From: Verrucomicrobiia bacterium
Lineage (GTDB): Bacteria; Verrucomicrobiota; Verrucomicrobiia; CAIQCK01
Assembly (NCBI GenBank): GCA_026417675.1
Contig: JAOACV010000111.1
Location: 1-7,371, forward strand
Reading direction: 5' to 3'
Length of the DNA stretch: 7,371 bases
The position numbers were made by a program, and so were the translations under genes. A model generated the notes under the pieces. That model ran no database searches, was not told the origin of the DNA, and saw only the letters and a list, made by a program, of their open reading frames with translations. Positions within the stretch are counted from its first letter, which is position 1. Every line of letters starts with the position of its first letter. This document shows, piece after piece, positions 6,736-7,371 of this stretch.

Positions 6736-7371
6736 CTTAAGACTTTCATCGGCACATCGCCTGTGGCTGGTCGGCATTTGCTGGCTGGCCCTGCTGACGC
6801 GCGCCGTCGGCGCCGACGCGGGACCACCTGACGCGGAGATGCGGCGCGCGGTCGAGGAGGATTGGGCCAGACAGGAGAAGCGTTGGGGACGCGCGGCTGG
6901 ATCGCCGGAGAGTGTCCGCGAGGCGATCGCGCGGGCCGCGCGCTTGCTGGAGCATTGGCAAAAGAACAGAAACGGCGCAGCGGCGGCGACACTGGCGGAG
7001 TTGCAGCGAGAGGCGGAAGGGATGGATTCGCTCGATGCGGCCGGCCGGCTTGCGCTTTATCGCCGCGTCCGATGGCTTGCGCGAGAACTGGCGCTCAAGG
7101 ATCCGCGCATCACGGGACAGCCGCTGTTGTTCATGAAGCGCAACCGGTTTGTGTGCCAAATGCTTCACGAATACATGGGCTACTTCTACGACTACGGCAA
7201 CGTCCCGGCCGGCGGCGGTGTCTTTGTGCTCGAACGGCCCGGTTCGTCACTCAAGACGCGCGACCTCATCCGCGGCCGGCTGGGCAACGGCAACTTCACC
7301 ACACTCGCCCTTTCCTTCGACGCGCGCACGGTGTTCTTTGCGTTCGCCGAGCGGTCCGAAAGGAAACCGGA
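6719..7371 (+). CDS. Exported HzsA-like/PD40 beta-propeller protein (3' partial)
   Basis: The frame opens at ATG 6719 inside the last codons of the GH106-like gene (17-base overlap, different frame) and is still open at the window edge, giving 217 residues. I chose this ATG because it yields a good signal peptide: basic residues in MKPWSSLRLSSAHR, then a hydrophobic core LWLVGICWLALL, cleavage probably near VGADA. No Shine-Dalgarno sequence is visible, so translation is likely coupled to the gene before. Residues about 37-130 are rich in Ala, Glu and Arg and look alpha-helical. From residue 136 comes LLFMKRNRFVCQMLHEYMGY, then GGGVFVLERPG, and GRLGNGNFTTL with LSFDARTVFFAFAE at 198-211. The last is a typical PD40/WD40-like propeller blade. 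From memory this pattern matches large proteins of Planctomycetes and Verrucomicrobia annotated with the hydrazine synthase alpha middle domain. That label does not imply anammox: no CxxCH haem motif occurs in the visible part, and the neighbours are glycan enzymes. The role is unknown; ligand or substrate binding by the propeller is a guess. Confidence 0.72.
   Translation, partial: MKPWSSLRLSSAHRLWLVGICWLALLTRAVGADAGPPDAEMRRAVEEDWARQEKRWGRAAGSPESVREAIARAARLLEHWQKNRNGAAAATLAELQREAEGMDSLDAAGRLALYRRVRWLARELALKDPRITGQPLLFMKRNRFVCQMLHEYMGYFYDYGNVPAGGGVFVLERPGSSLKTRDLIRGRLGNGNFTTLALSFDARTVFFAFAERSERKP

Noticed and set aside
7142..7168. Possible haem-binding site around C146 and H150 of gene 4
   Set aside because: The spacing is C-Q-M-L-H with no second cysteine, so it is not a CxxCH c-type haem motif.
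6719..7371. Evidence for an anammox organism from the HzsA-like protein
   Set aside because: Family similarity is only to a domain shared by many non-anammox PVC bacteria, no haem motif is visible, and the neighbours are glycan-active genes.

Overview
The window holds four protein-coding genes, all on the + strand and packed almost end to end. Gene 1 is cut by the left edge and gene 4 by the right edge. The DNA is GC-rich, with strong G/C preference at third codon positions, which also produces many long antisense shadow frames. No rRNA, tRNA, CRISPR array, insertion sequence or transposase was seen. The protein families suggest a PVC-group bacterium (Verrucomicrobia or Planctomycetes, possibly an uncultured lineage). 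They are: a CBM9-like sugar-binding multidomain enzyme, a short neutral-ceramidase-like hydrolase, a GH106-like glycosyl hydrolase, and a protein resembling the hydrazine-synthase-alpha-like/PD40 propeller family that is common in those phyla. The taxonomic placement is inference from gene content only.

Layout. 2-2707 is the 3' part of a large protein with a CBM9-like domain, a second beta-sandwich, a proline-rich linker, a third beta-sandwich and a TIM-barrel-like region carrying DGVYWDE. Its stop overlaps the start of the next gene (TGATG). 2707-4134 encodes a secreted protein with the neutral/alkaline ceramidase N-terminal fold; residues resembling all four zinc ligands of that family are visible. 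A 48-base gap follows (4135-4182), with a small perfect inverted repeat on the stop codon, an A-rich stretch and a Shine-Dalgarno-like GAGGG. 4183-6735 encodes an 850-residue GH106-like glycosyl hydrolase. From 6719, overlapping its end by 17 bases, a fourth exported protein begins; it has an alpha-helical N-terminal part and the start of what looks like a beta-propeller, and runs off the window.

How they may work together. Genes 2 and 4 have convincing signal peptides, gene 3 has a plausible one, and gene 1 carries sugar-binding modules. Their shared strand, overlaps and short gap suggest one transcript encoding an extracytoplasmic set that dismantles a complex glycan or glycoconjugate. The GH106-like enzyme would attack a rhamnose-like or other terminal sugar, gene 1 would bind and perhaps cut the polymer, and the ceramidase-like protein would hydrolyse an amide or ester substituent. 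The substrate cannot be read from the sequence. The most novel parts are the barrel of gene 1, which I could not assign to a known glycoside hydrolase family, and the minimal ceramidase-like enzyme in a sugar-degradation setting.
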